A stretch of 64,000 nucleotides of DNA from Anaeramoeba ignava. Lineage: Eukaryota > Metamonada > Anaeramoebidae. How positions within the stretch are numbered: position 1 is the stretch's first letter; every line of letters begins with the position of its first letter. The stretch covers positions 124,001-188,000 of the forward strand of contig JAPDFW010000078.1 in assembly GCA_028826165.1 (NCBI GenBank), given 5' to 3'. A model generated the notes under the pieces. That model had not been told where the DNA came from and did no database searches. It saw nothing but the letters and a program-made list of their open reading frames with translations. Positions 13,801 to 21,405 of the stretch are shown here, piece by piece. The position numbers and the translations under genes are program-made.

Positions 13801-14564
13801 GTCATGAGGCATTTTTAATCTCCAAAGAAATGTATTCAAATTTTCACGAAAACTTCAAACCGATTGATTTTCATCTCCAAACATTCCAAGAAAAATGTGT
13901 GGAAGCAAAAGGAATTCTGACTTTTTGTTCTTGTATCACAAATCATTTGAAGCTCTGGGAAAACGCATTCACTGTTGAAAGAAGTTTGGGATATTTAGAA
14001 CAGATCCTACTTGTACTAGTCAAATCAAATTGGACAATCAAAGAATCTGTGAAAATTTATTATCTTCTTGATCTTTGGGTTAGAGGATTCAATAAAGTTT
14101 ATTTTTCACTTAAAAAGGAGGAAAACTTACAAGAATTAATGGGAGAAAATGTCAAAAGTTTTATCGAGAAATTATCAATATTAACAAAAAAAGAAAAAAA
14201 TCATAATCAAAACAATTCAGATGAAAACCAACAACAAATCAATCAGTTGATTATTTCACTCAAATTGTTAAAACTTATTTTTGAATTGGTATTCTCGCCA
14301 ATTACAAAGAAAAAGAAAACAAAAGAAAAAATCCAAAAAGATTTCTCAAAAATTCTCAATTCAAAAGAAAATGAAATTTATAAAAGGAAAATTGAAAAAT
14401 TTCGAAAATTTTTTCATCAAAATGTCCAACAAGAAACCCCTCCTTCTGTCATAATAAAAATGACAAGATTTCTTCTAAGTGAATTTTTATTTGCTGATGA
14501 TTATTATTCACTTTCCATTTTTGATAATTTTAGAGATGCAAGTGAATGGAAATTAAGGAAATGA
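7896..14564 (+). CDS. EPG5-like autophagosome-lysosome tether
   Basis: One uninterrupted frame of 2222 residues from ATG 7896; human EPG5 is about 2580. In animals EPG5 is a Rab7 effector that binds Atg8 proteins and tethers autophagosomes to late endosomes and lysosomes. From remembered family sequence, similarity is visible in several ordered blocks: FFHLLTTPGSSKWAYDLV (residues ~210-230), the LLDLPFYSI region (~390), FPIHKWRLLDADVRQITVWL followed by ACWLVNEITWGY (~530-575), DWCWRSLFKMHPYSD (~610) and CFRFNEWLKTNPDP (~1440). No membrane segment is evident; the protein is mostly helical and Phe/Leu/Asn/Lys-rich. It has no introns, and codons end in C or G more often than in neighbouring genes. 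A TTG codon six residues upstream is in frame, but ATG 7896 is preferred. Confidence 0.82.
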   Translation: MNFTLSPNSNHFIQKYIPDYKSLLTPKRDQLFSLISTFYSSNITYLKSLSNFKSLKKQIEEQESNLWRIENQTKIQKKTCHSNEIITTMGFVIATFDDELVEKLKSNYSQLSSNLMSEIPDLFSKLRISEAKVSLFFQKFLNSKSLKTLKEKEKLKSKAIQKTKIYLNTLFFYERIAKENADLGLNKFSNSIQKWIRILVNRLFELETKNNSLFVFFHLLTTPGSSKWAYDLVNFDIDFNNPSIEYFEDLLGFVLFPVVKLKNEPNKNYIKENDFLLYFQKLLIQKLFLFLFAFPGELGFDSVWKISDELAKILSSAIKEYDDYINMQKKITKTLSEIICLVEEYSQKTRTKEAKEKFPKLIDKIFLDCIKTVSNCNNKIIFGNLLDLPFYSISTSSAFQILKLVVTGNEEDSPMFSQQWIKVFQKGNDIFSNFCHMLNTSNDSKNVLLFLANLAIFQNSEDFVLCIADTIFKVGCTDTECNEKMFEHAKIALGKICVKFPHFISFIFSLTSQSIVDLESQVVELYEEFPIHKWRLLDADVRQITVWLNFPPNTILFQFACWLVNEITWGYSEKISQFEVLNQIEVQMKIVEFILNLYYKSPGNIDVRDWCWRSLFKMHPYSDLGERKMELLSFPDDSRLNLTQYLDQDKKLPNEPIIAFVALVFCDVKDDSEMKKLFQILINENKLYSASLVLRIKIPQILSSILKTKKLNWNYEERIAKTDELIKPFLRLDSFNISEEDVEKKSKNSNLLGSIIDSLITVRKETKEHNFVSIEEMIRFWFSYFTSIPKWNKDKMIVSHLNELFKVSIISGQHAFISYLVDWKYLELMKKKMWLKNPNEKKKGIFRKKAKRITLAKMKKNIPKKERFETMNKNSWFYFEVLLVELLFQMKTIIKLGYKIVKFKGVPLKKILKKNKIETNFEIINSWIEFAQEINTNNLIFPLVMQVLFSFYFLIWFKKEITIEMVDDSLWFGKYLFEFTNKSVTEVQKMIVDILKKKIKEIETQKNSNLKNGDTEDPQIYQTMIKWIIAPSLAELKQKSIQNQNLLFLSLFESNILNPSKNNYKVNIPNAENFAQLHQSLWFQNVSIEKVRKRIEINKKLTEDLAGYLYIFINKSMQPEKEFVNVDLKPTKYNNISNRNRSQKIQKNAKNLDSSPLFSLYQIYKLNGKNFSQIESNFKQKYPLLKKRANDLRSLHDEFDSCNKDYLTACQNLYSNIPVIEIIEKVCEYQKEIVEPNSKNNATTTVKMSHILKFTFTYSKVEKNSFAENFLQTNRKQISSFLDPEKISNDTFTQQDLLVIIYGLDFAEQCSALAKRQKKRTLKNPVKNIDSIATNWFFEILTKSFTDPKCLSYPAIQVFIKDFCLVLGFRFIKNEVKFIDQIFNALTKNTQQTFALSKLFNPQIVPTRMLEFYSKILDFYVENKEETSFHVLSCFRFNEWLKTNPDPKEIEKAEKMFLSHSNKSTYDSFPKLAVFNSQALSFILVHDFESRFLPLLDQFLELFAQNQTICELWDIFAQLPFSDLKLDALENTVSLISEKMQNLLREINPKKEFYESIDQKVFFAFLRFLDSLTNSFCKNQQITNLKQEAHQKASSLAFKLYLPLLGFSLDSVKNTYLYQESFKIVDESFFSFCRGISLLETHLPGTLLCFLGFFSNTLSKTSNQDLINKFTLHFGCGLFWEKFHPTLQTMIQILQFSETNFGDLFGMIFAKIQWDIVEKEIVDPQKNDSLNFYELLFEMAVNFIRGFKRFADENYSQALLKCISNISSLIHWENLPSKIYKPTLELLQFQNKIMEWDYSIQLKESFDYQPNQFPKQISNFEEKNLALITFLEKIALFNSEKNLENVVPFLEFAKYLLKLSSEMIPKEKIPKEIVSSSINELTTPLSENNFISLIKELIRISLVNDQEARSNLSYLFELYSVENSKFREVLLKAFANHLLEHPTDSSLILSQGCKKIEDMNQFIPFSESCHEAFLISKEMYSNFHENFKPIDFHLQTFQEKCVEAKGILTFCSCITNHLKLWENAFTVERSLGYLEQILLVLVKSNWTIKESVKIYYLLDLWVRGFNKVYFSLKKEENLQELMGENVKSFIEKLSILTKKEKNHNQNNSDENQQQINQLIISLKLLKLIFELVFSPITKKKKTKEKIQKDFSKILNSKENEIYKRKIEKFRKFFHQNVQQETPPSVIIKMTRFLLSEFLFADDYYSLSIFDNFRDASEWKLRK

Positions 14565-14629
14565 AATTTTTTTTTCTCAATTTATCTTTTTTTCATTTTT
14601 TTTTATTCAGTTTTTAAAAAAATAAATAA

Positions 14630-17011
14630 ATGCAAAAAAAAGAAAAGTCTCCAAAACCAAAAGCATTGAATGATATTTTGTCTTGTGGAAAAAATGTATT
14701 ACAGCATCCAAATTCACGAGATTTTCAATTAAAATTAACTCGTTTAAAAATTATTGAAAAAAAATCACAAATACAAAAAATTCAAACCAATAATTTTTCA
14801 ACAATTTTCCTTTTTCAAAATCACAAAGCAATTGAATATTCAAAACAAAATCTTGAAAAAATACAAATTGAAAAAATTCAAATTGAAAATATTCAAAAAG
14901 TAACTGTTGGTTTTGAAAATGTAGCTATTTTAACAAAAGAAGGAAATGTATTTGCTAAAGGAAAAGATATTAATCCAAGAAAACCAAAAGAATTTATCAA
15001 TATTTCATCATTAATTGAATATACAAATAACAAATTAATTGAAGATACAAATGATAAAATAATTGAATATACAAATGATAAAATAATTAAAGATACAAAT
15101 GATAAAATAATTGAAGATACAAATGATAAATTAATTAAAGATACAAATGATAAAATAATTGAAGATATAAATGATAAAATAATTAAAGATACAAATGATA
15201 AAATAATTGAATATACAAATGATAAATTAATTAAATATACAAATGATAAAATAATTGAAGATATAAATGATAAAATAATTAAATATACAAATGATAAAAT
15301 AATTAAATATACAAATGATAAAATAATTAAATATACAAATGATAAAATAATTAAATATACAAATGATAAAATAATTGAAGATACAAATGATAAAATAATT
15401 GAAGATACAAATGATAAAATAATTAAAGATACAAATGATAAAATAATTAAAGATACAAATGATAAAATAATTGAAGATACAAATGATAAATTAATTAAAG
15501 ATACAAATGATAAAATAATTGAAGATACAAATGATAAAATAATTAAAGATACAAATGATAAAATAATTAAAGATACAAATGATAAAATAATTGAAGATAC
15601 AAATGATAAAATAATTAAAGATACAAATGATAAAATAATTAAAGATACAAATGATAAATTAATTGAAGATACAAATAACAGAATAATTGAAGATACAAAT
15701 GATAGAATAATTGAAGATATTGTTTCTGGTGCTTATTCAATTTATTTATTAACTCCAAATCATAATGCTTATGGGATTGGTTTAAATGATTTTGGTCAAC
15801 TTGGTTTTGATTCATATACACTCCCAAAAACAGAAAAACCAATTTTAATGATGAAAAATGTTTCTAAAATATTTTCAGGAAATTTTTCACTTCATGTTTT
15901 TCTTTTAAATTCAAATCAAGAATTATTTGTATGCGGAAATAATAAATATGGTCAAGCTGGATGTGGTTTTGAAGTAGAAAAAATTACTGATTTTCTCAAG
16001 ATTAAAAACATTCCAAAAGGCAAAATAATTGATATTCAATGTGGATTTGCTCATTCAATGATGTTGATTGAAAATGAAGATGAATATCCAAAAAGAAAAC
16101 TTTATTCATGTGGAGTTTATCCTGCTCATGGAATTGATTTATTTCCTCATTTACTATTTGAATTTACTGAAATCAAATCACCTTTATTTAAAAATGATAA
16201 TATTCTTGAAATTTCTTGTGGATATAGCCATACATTAATTTTAACATCCAAAAAAAATGTTATTAGTTTTGGAAATAATAACTCGGGACAAATTGGAACA
16301 GGTAACATTGGAACAGTATTTATCCCAACGAAAATTGAACTTCCTGATTTAATATTTAATGATGAATTTTCAAGCTATCATTGTTCTTGTGGTACTAACA
16401 ATTCATTGATCTATTCTACTTTTGTTTCTAATCTTGAAGAAGATTTGATAAAATTATTTAGAAGAAAAGAATTTTGTGATATTTCATTTAAAACAAGAAA
16501 TGGAGAAATAATTGAAGCTCATAAATTAATATTGAAATATAGATTAAATCAAAATGAAATTGAAAAACTTAAAGAAATTATTTCAAATAAATCAATTAAA
16601 GAATCAAATCAAATATTTGAAATGATTTATTCAAGCAGAATAATAAATCCAAAATTATATTCTGAAATTAAAGAAATTATAAATTTAAATGAAAAAATTG
16701 AAGAAACAATGAAAAGAATTTATTTAAATGAAAATGAAAAAGATTTTATAATTGAAAGAAAAGAAAAAGAATATAAATTTCCTAAATTAATATTAATAAT
16801 GAGAAGTGATTTATATCGAGGAATGTTTTTATCTGTAACTGAAGATAAATCAAATAAAGTTACAGATTATAGTGAATTAAGTAATAAATCATTTCAAATA
16901 TTTGAATATTGGATTTATTCAAATCAAATTAAAGATGAAATTCAAATTACACAAGAAATGATTGAAGAAATTAAAATTGGAATTGATTATTTTCAATTAA
17001 ATGAAACATAA
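14630..17011 (+). CDS. RCC1-BTB protein with expanded octapeptide repeat (copy A)
   Basis: Single exon, 793 residues. RCC1-type propeller blades are seen as AYGIGLNDFGQLGFDS, ELFVCGNNKYGQAG and NVISFGNNNSGQIGTG. The C-terminal part holds two BTB-like segments: FCDISFKTRNGEIIEAHKLIL and DFIIERKEKEYKFPKLILIMRSDLYRGMF. Such proteins commonly act as adaptors for cullin-3 ubiquitin ligases; that role is inferred. Between the first blade and the rest lie about 29 copies of an octapeptide of type IIEDTNDK. The N-terminus (MQKKEKSPKPKALNDILSC) differs from all other copies in the cluster. The C-terminus stops at YFQLNET, shorter than the other copies. Confidence 0.85.
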   Translation: MQKKEKSPKPKALNDILSCGKNVLQHPNSRDFQLKLTRLKIIEKKSQIQKIQTNNFSTIFLFQNHKAIEYSKQNLEKIQIEKIQIENIQKVTVGFENVAILTKEGNVFAKGKDINPRKPKEFINISSLIEYTNNKLIEDTNDKIIEYTNDKIIKDTNDKIIEDTNDKLIKDTNDKIIEDINDKIIKDTNDKIIEYTNDKLIKYTNDKIIEDINDKIIKYTNDKIIKYTNDKIIKYTNDKIIKYTNDKIIEDTNDKIIEDTNDKIIKDTNDKIIKDTNDKIIEDTNDKLIKDTNDKIIEDTNDKIIKDTNDKIIKDTNDKIIEDTNDKIIKDTNDKIIKDTNDKLIEDTNNRIIEDTNDRIIEDIVSGAYSIYLLTPNHNAYGIGLNDFGQLGFDSYTLPKTEKPILMMKNVSKIFSGNFSLHVFLLNSNQELFVCGNNKYGQAGCGFEVEKITDFLKIKNIPKGKIIDIQCGFAHSMMLIENEDEYPKRKLYSCGVYPAHGIDLFPHLLFEFTEIKSPLFKNDNILEISCGYSHTLILTSKKNVISFGNNNSGQIGTGNIGTVFIPTKIELPDLIFNDEFSSYHCSCGTNNSLIYSTFVSNLEEDLIKLFRRKEFCDISFKTRNGEIIEAHKLILKYRLNQNEIEKLKEIISNKSIKESNQIFEMIYSSRIINPKLYSEIKEIINLNEKIEETMKRIYLNENEKDFIIERKEKEYKFPKLILIMRSDLYRGMFLSVTEDKSNKVTDYSELSNKSFQIFEYWIYSNQIKDEIQITQEMIEEIKIGIDYFQLNET
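15011..15706 (+). repeat. 24-bp coding tandem repeat, about 29 copies
   Basis: In-frame 24-bp units (ATAATTGAAGATACAAATGATAAA and variants) inside RCC1-BTB copy A. Variation is concentrated at the GAA/AAA (E/K) and GAT/TAT (D/Y) codons. Paralogues in the cluster have a single such unit at the same place. Confidence 0.95.
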
Positions 17012-17421
17012 TCCAAATTTATTTGATTTATTAATTAAAAAATTTAATAATCAAAATCAAAATCAAAATTAAAATCAAAATTACAATTAAAATCAAAATC
17101 AAAATTAAAATTAAAATCAAAATCAAAATTAAAATTAAAATTAAAATTAAAATTCAAAATTAAAATCTAAATTAAAATCTAAATTAAAATCAAAATTAAA
17201 ATTAAAATCAAAATTAAAATTAATATTAAAATTTAAAATTTAAAATCAAAATTAAAATTAAAATTAAAATCAAAATTAAAATTAAAATTAAAATTAAAAT
17301 TTAAAATTTAAAATTAAAATTAAAATTAAAATTAAAATCAAAATTAAAATTAAAATTAAAATTTAAAATTAAAATTCAAATTAAAATCAAAATCATTTTT
17401 TCATTTTTTTACTTTTCAAAA
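17012..17421. repeat. AAAATT/AAAATC hexamer spacer between RCC1-BTB copies
   Basis: Intergenic hexanucleotide microsatellite between copies A and B. The last 30 bp (TTTTTTCATTTTTTTACTTTTC before ATG) are nearly identical upstream of copy C and probably contain the start-site region. Confidence 0.85.
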
Positions 17422-19163
17422 ATGAATGATTGTTTATTTTTTGGTGATAATAGAAATCCTTATTTGATTCTGAATGAACCAGAAAAAATAATAAAACCAA
17501 TTCAATTTAAATTTGAAAATGAAAATGAAAATGAAAATCAAATTAAACAAATTTCAACAGGAGCTTTTGGAATAATTTTCCTTTTTAAAAATGGAAAAGC
17601 AATAGAATATTTTCAACAAAAACCACAAAAAAATGAAATCAAAAAACCTGAACAAATTCCAATTAAAAAAATTAAGAAGATACAATTAAATGGCTCATTT
17701 GCAACAATTTTAACAAAAGAAGGAAATGCATTCATAAGAAAAACATTACTTAATCCAAAAAATCCAAATGAATTTATCAATATTTCATCACAAATCAAGA
17801 AAAAAAAAGATAGAATAATTGAAAATATTGTTTGTGCAAGAAGTTCAGTTTATTTATTAACTTCAAATCATAATGCTTATGGGATTGGTTCAAATGATTT
17901 TGGTCAACTTGGTTTTGATTCTAAAAAACTTAAAAAAACAGAAAAACCAATTTTAATGATGAAAAATGTTTCTAAAATATTTTCAGGAAATTTTTCATAT
18001 TGTGTTTTTCTTTTAAATTCAAATCAAGAATTATTTGTATGCGGTTATAATGGATATGGCCAATTCGGATTAGGAAAATCAATAATACAAAGACAAGTAG
18101 AAAAATTAACCAAAATCCAAAAATATTCCAAAAGGCAAAATAATTGATATTAAATGTGCACATGATCATTCAATAATGTTGATTGAAAATAAAAATCAAA
18201 ATCGAAAATCCAAAAAGAAAACTTTATTCATGTGGAAATTATCAATATAATGGACTTGGCAAATATGATAAAAATACTTATGAATTTACTGAAATCAAAT
18301 CATCTTTATTTGAAAATGATGATATTCTTGAAATTTCTGTTGGAATCTATCATACTTTGATTTTAACATCCAAAGGAAAATTGATTGTATTTGGGTATAA
18401 TTATTATTGTCAATTAGGAACTGGAGATACAAATGATCAATTAATTCCAATTCAAATCAAATTTCCTAAATTAAGATTTAATGAAGATATTTCTAATTAT
18501 CATATTTCTTGTGGAGGATTTAGTTCATTTATTTATTATTCTTCTCCTTCTTTTTCCAATCTTGAAGAAGATTTGATAAAATTATTTGAAAGAAAAGAAT
18601 TTTGTGATATTTCATTTAAAACCAAAAATGGAGAAATAATTGAAGCTCATAAATTAATATTGAAATATAGATTAAATCAAAATGAAAATGAAATTGAAAA
18701 ACTTAAAGAAATTATTTCAAAAAAATCAATTAAAGAATCAAATCAAATATTTGAAATGATTTATTCAAACAGAATAATAAATCCAAAATTATATTCTGAA
18801 ATTAAAGAAATTATAAATTCAAATGAAAAAATTGAAGAAACAATGAAAAGAATTTATTTAAATGAAAATGAAAAAGATTTTATAATTGAAAGAAAAGAAA
18901 AACAATATAAATTTCCAAAATTAATATTAATAATGAGAAGTGAATTATATCGAGGAATGTTTTTATCTGTAACAAATGATAAATCTAATAAAGTTACAGA
19001 TTATAGTGAATTAAGTAATAAATCATTTCAAATATTTGAATATTGGATTTATTCAAATCAAATTAAAGATAAAATTCAAATTACACAACAAATTATTAAT
19101 GAAATTAAAATTGGAATTGATTATTTTCAATTAAATCAAACAAATCCAAATTTATTTATTTAA
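17422..19163 (+). pseudogene. RCC1-BTB copy B, broken by two single-base insertions
   Basis: Near-identical to copy C (19429-21351) from ATG to end, in a direct tandem. Against copy C there is an extra C near 18117 (AATCCAAAAAT versus AATCAAAAAT) and one extra base in the CAAAAT run near 18190-18210. The frame breaks at KIQKYSKRQNN-stop and is regained from about 18183 to FQLNQTNPNLFI-stop. The RCC1 blades and both BTB-like segments are otherwise well kept. It is either a recent pseudogene or carries sequence errors. Confidence 0.75.
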
Positions 19164-19428
19164 ATTTTAATTAAAATTAAAATTAAAATCAAAATCAAAA
19201 TCAAAATTAAAATTAAAATTAAAATTAAAATTAAAATTAAAATTAAAATTAAAATTAAAATTAAAATTAAAATTAAAATTAAAATCAAAATTAAAATTAA
19301 AATTAAAATTAAAATTAAAATTAAAATTAAAATTAAAATTAAAATTAAAATTAAAATTAAAATTAAAATTAAAATTAAAATTAAAATTAAAATCAAAATC
19401 ATTTTTTTCATTTTTTTACTTTTCAAAA
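19164..19428. repeat. (AAAATT)n spacer between copies B and C
   Basis: About 220 bp of nearly perfect AAAATT hexamers, followed by the same TTTTTTACTTTTCAAAA leader seen before copy B. Confidence 0.9.
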
Positions 19429-21351
19429 ATGAATGATTGTTTATTTTTTGGTGACAATAGAAATCCTTATTTGATTCTGAATGAACCAGAAAAAATAATA
19501 AAACCAATTCAATTTAAATTTGAAAATGAAAATGAAAATGAAAATCAAATTAAACAAATTTCAACAAGCTTTCTTTCAACAGTTTTCCTTTTTAAAAATG
19601 GAAAAGCAATAGAATATTTTCAACAAAAACCACAAAAAAATGAAATCAAAAAACCTGAACAAATTCCAATTAAAAAAATTAAGAAGATACAATTAAATGG
19701 CTCATTTGCAACAATTTTAACAAAAGAAGGAAATGCATTCATAAGAAAAACATTACTTAATCCAAAAAATCCAAATGAATTTATCAATATTTCATCGCAA
19801 ATCAAGAAAAAAAAAGATAGAATAATTGAAAATATTGTTTGTGCAAAAAATTCAGTTTATTTATTAACTTCAAATCATAATGTTTATGGAATTGGTTCAA
19901 ATGATTTTGGTCAACTTGGTTTTGATTCTAAAAAACTTAAAAAAACAGAAAAACCAATTTTAATGATGAAAAATGTTTCTAAAATATTTTCAGGAAATTT
20001 TTCATATTGTGTTTTTCTTTTAAATTCAAATCAAGAATTATTTGTATGCGGTTATAATGGATATGGCCAATTCGGATTAGGAAAATCAATAATACAAAGA
20101 CAAGTAGAAAAATTAACCAAAATCAAAAATATTCCAAAAGGCAAAATAATTGATATTAAATGTGCACATGATCATTCAATAATGTTGATTGAAAATCAAA
20201 ATCAAAATCAAAACCCAAAAAGAAAACTTTATTCATGTGGATGGTCTCAATATAATGGACTTGGCAAAAATAAAGATACTTATGAATTTACTGAAATCAA
20301 ATCATCTTTATTTGGAAATGATGATATTCTTGAAATTTCTGTTGGAATCTATCATACTTTGATTTTAACATCCAAAGGAAAATTGATTGTATTTGGTGGT
20401 AACTTATATGGTCAATTAGGAATTGAAGGTATATATTATCAATTAATTCCAATTCAAATTGAATTTCCTGAATTAAGATTTAATGAAGATATTTCTAATT
20501 ATCATATTTCTTGTGGAGGATTTAGTTCATTTATTTATTATTCTCCTCCTTCTTTTTCCAATCTTGAAGAAGATTTGATAAAATTATTTAGAAGAAAAGA
20601 ATTTTGTGATATTTCATTTAAAACCAAAAATGGAGAAATAATCAAAGCTCATAAATTAATATTGAAATATAGATTAAATCAAAATCAAAATCAAAATCAA
20701 ATTGAAAAACTTAAAGAAATTATTTCAAAAAAATCAATTAAAGAATCAAATCAAATATTTGAAATGATTTATTCAAACAGAATAATAAATCCAAAATTAT
20801 ATTCTGAAATTAAAGAAATTATAAATTTAAATGAAAAAATAGAAGAAACAATGAAAAGAATTTATTTAAATGAAAATGAAAAAGATTTTATAATTGAAAG
20901 AAAAGAAAAACAATATAAATTTCCTAAATTAATATTAATAATGAGAAGTGAATTATATCGAGGAATGTTTTTATCTGTAACAAATGATACTTCAAATAAA
21001 GTTACAGATTATAGTGAATTAAGTAATAAATCATTTCAAATATTTGAATATTGGATTTATTCAAATCAAATTAAAAATGAAATTCAAATTACACAACAAA
21101 TTATTAATGAAATTAAAATTGGAATTGATTATTTTCAATTAAATCAAACAAATCCAAATTTATTTGATTTATTAATTAAAAATTTAATAATCAAAATTAA
21201 AATTAAAATTAAAATTAAAATTAAAATTAAAATTAAAATTAAAATTAAAATCAAATTAAAATTAAAATTAAAATTAAAATTAAAATTAAAATTTAAAATT
21301 AAAATTAAAATTAAAATTAAAACATTTTTATTTGTTTTAAATTTTAATTAA
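19429..21351 (+). CDS. RCC1-BTB protein (copy C) with IK-repeat tail
   Basis: Single exon of 640 residues starting MNDCLFFGDNRNPY. RCC1 blades span about residues 5-370 (VYGIGSNDFGQLGF, ELFVCGYNGYGQFGLG, LIVFGGNLYGQLG). A first BTB-like segment (FCDISFKTKNGEIIKAHKLIL) is near residue 400 and a second (RSELYRGMFLSV...FEYWIYSNQI) near 505-560. It is the best-kept reference copy for the plus-strand pair. Compared with copies ending LLIKKFNNQN, one A is missing near 21180. Translation therefore continues into the spacer microsatellite, adding about 55 residues of alternating I/L and K. Confidence 0.85.
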   Translation: MNDCLFFGDNRNPYLILNEPEKIIKPIQFKFENENENENQIKQISTSFLSTVFLFKNGKAIEYFQQKPQKNEIKKPEQIPIKKIKKIQLNGSFATILTKEGNAFIRKTLLNPKNPNEFINISSQIKKKKDRIIENIVCAKNSVYLLTSNHNVYGIGSNDFGQLGFDSKKLKKTEKPILMMKNVSKIFSGNFSYCVFLLNSNQELFVCGYNGYGQFGLGKSIIQRQVEKLTKIKNIPKGKIIDIKCAHDHSIMLIENQNQNQNPKRKLYSCGWSQYNGLGKNKDTYEFTEIKSSLFGNDDILEISVGIYHTLILTSKGKLIVFGGNLYGQLGIEGIYYQLIPIQIEFPELRFNEDISNYHISCGGFSSFIYYSPPSFSNLEEDLIKLFRRKEFCDISFKTKNGEIIKAHKLILKYRLNQNQNQNQIEKLKEIISKKSIKESNQIFEMIYSNRIINPKLYSEIKEIINLNEKIEETMKRIYLNENEKDFIIERKEKQYKFPKLILIMRSELYRGMFLSVTNDTSNKVTDYSELSNKSFQIFEYWIYSNQIKNEIQITQQIINEIKIGIDYFQLNQTNPNLFDLLIKNLIIKIKIKIKIKIKIKIKIKIKIKLKLKLKLKLKLKFKIKIKIKIKTFLFVLNFN

Positions 21352-21405
21352 AATTAAATTAAAATTAAAATTAAAATTTAAAATTACATTTGGAAAATTT
21401 TGTTT

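Noticed and set aside
7896-14564. Integrator subunit 1 for the 2222-residue protein
   Set aside because: Length fits, but ordered motifs (KWRLLDADVRQITVWL, DWCWRSLF) match EPG5 and not INTS1.
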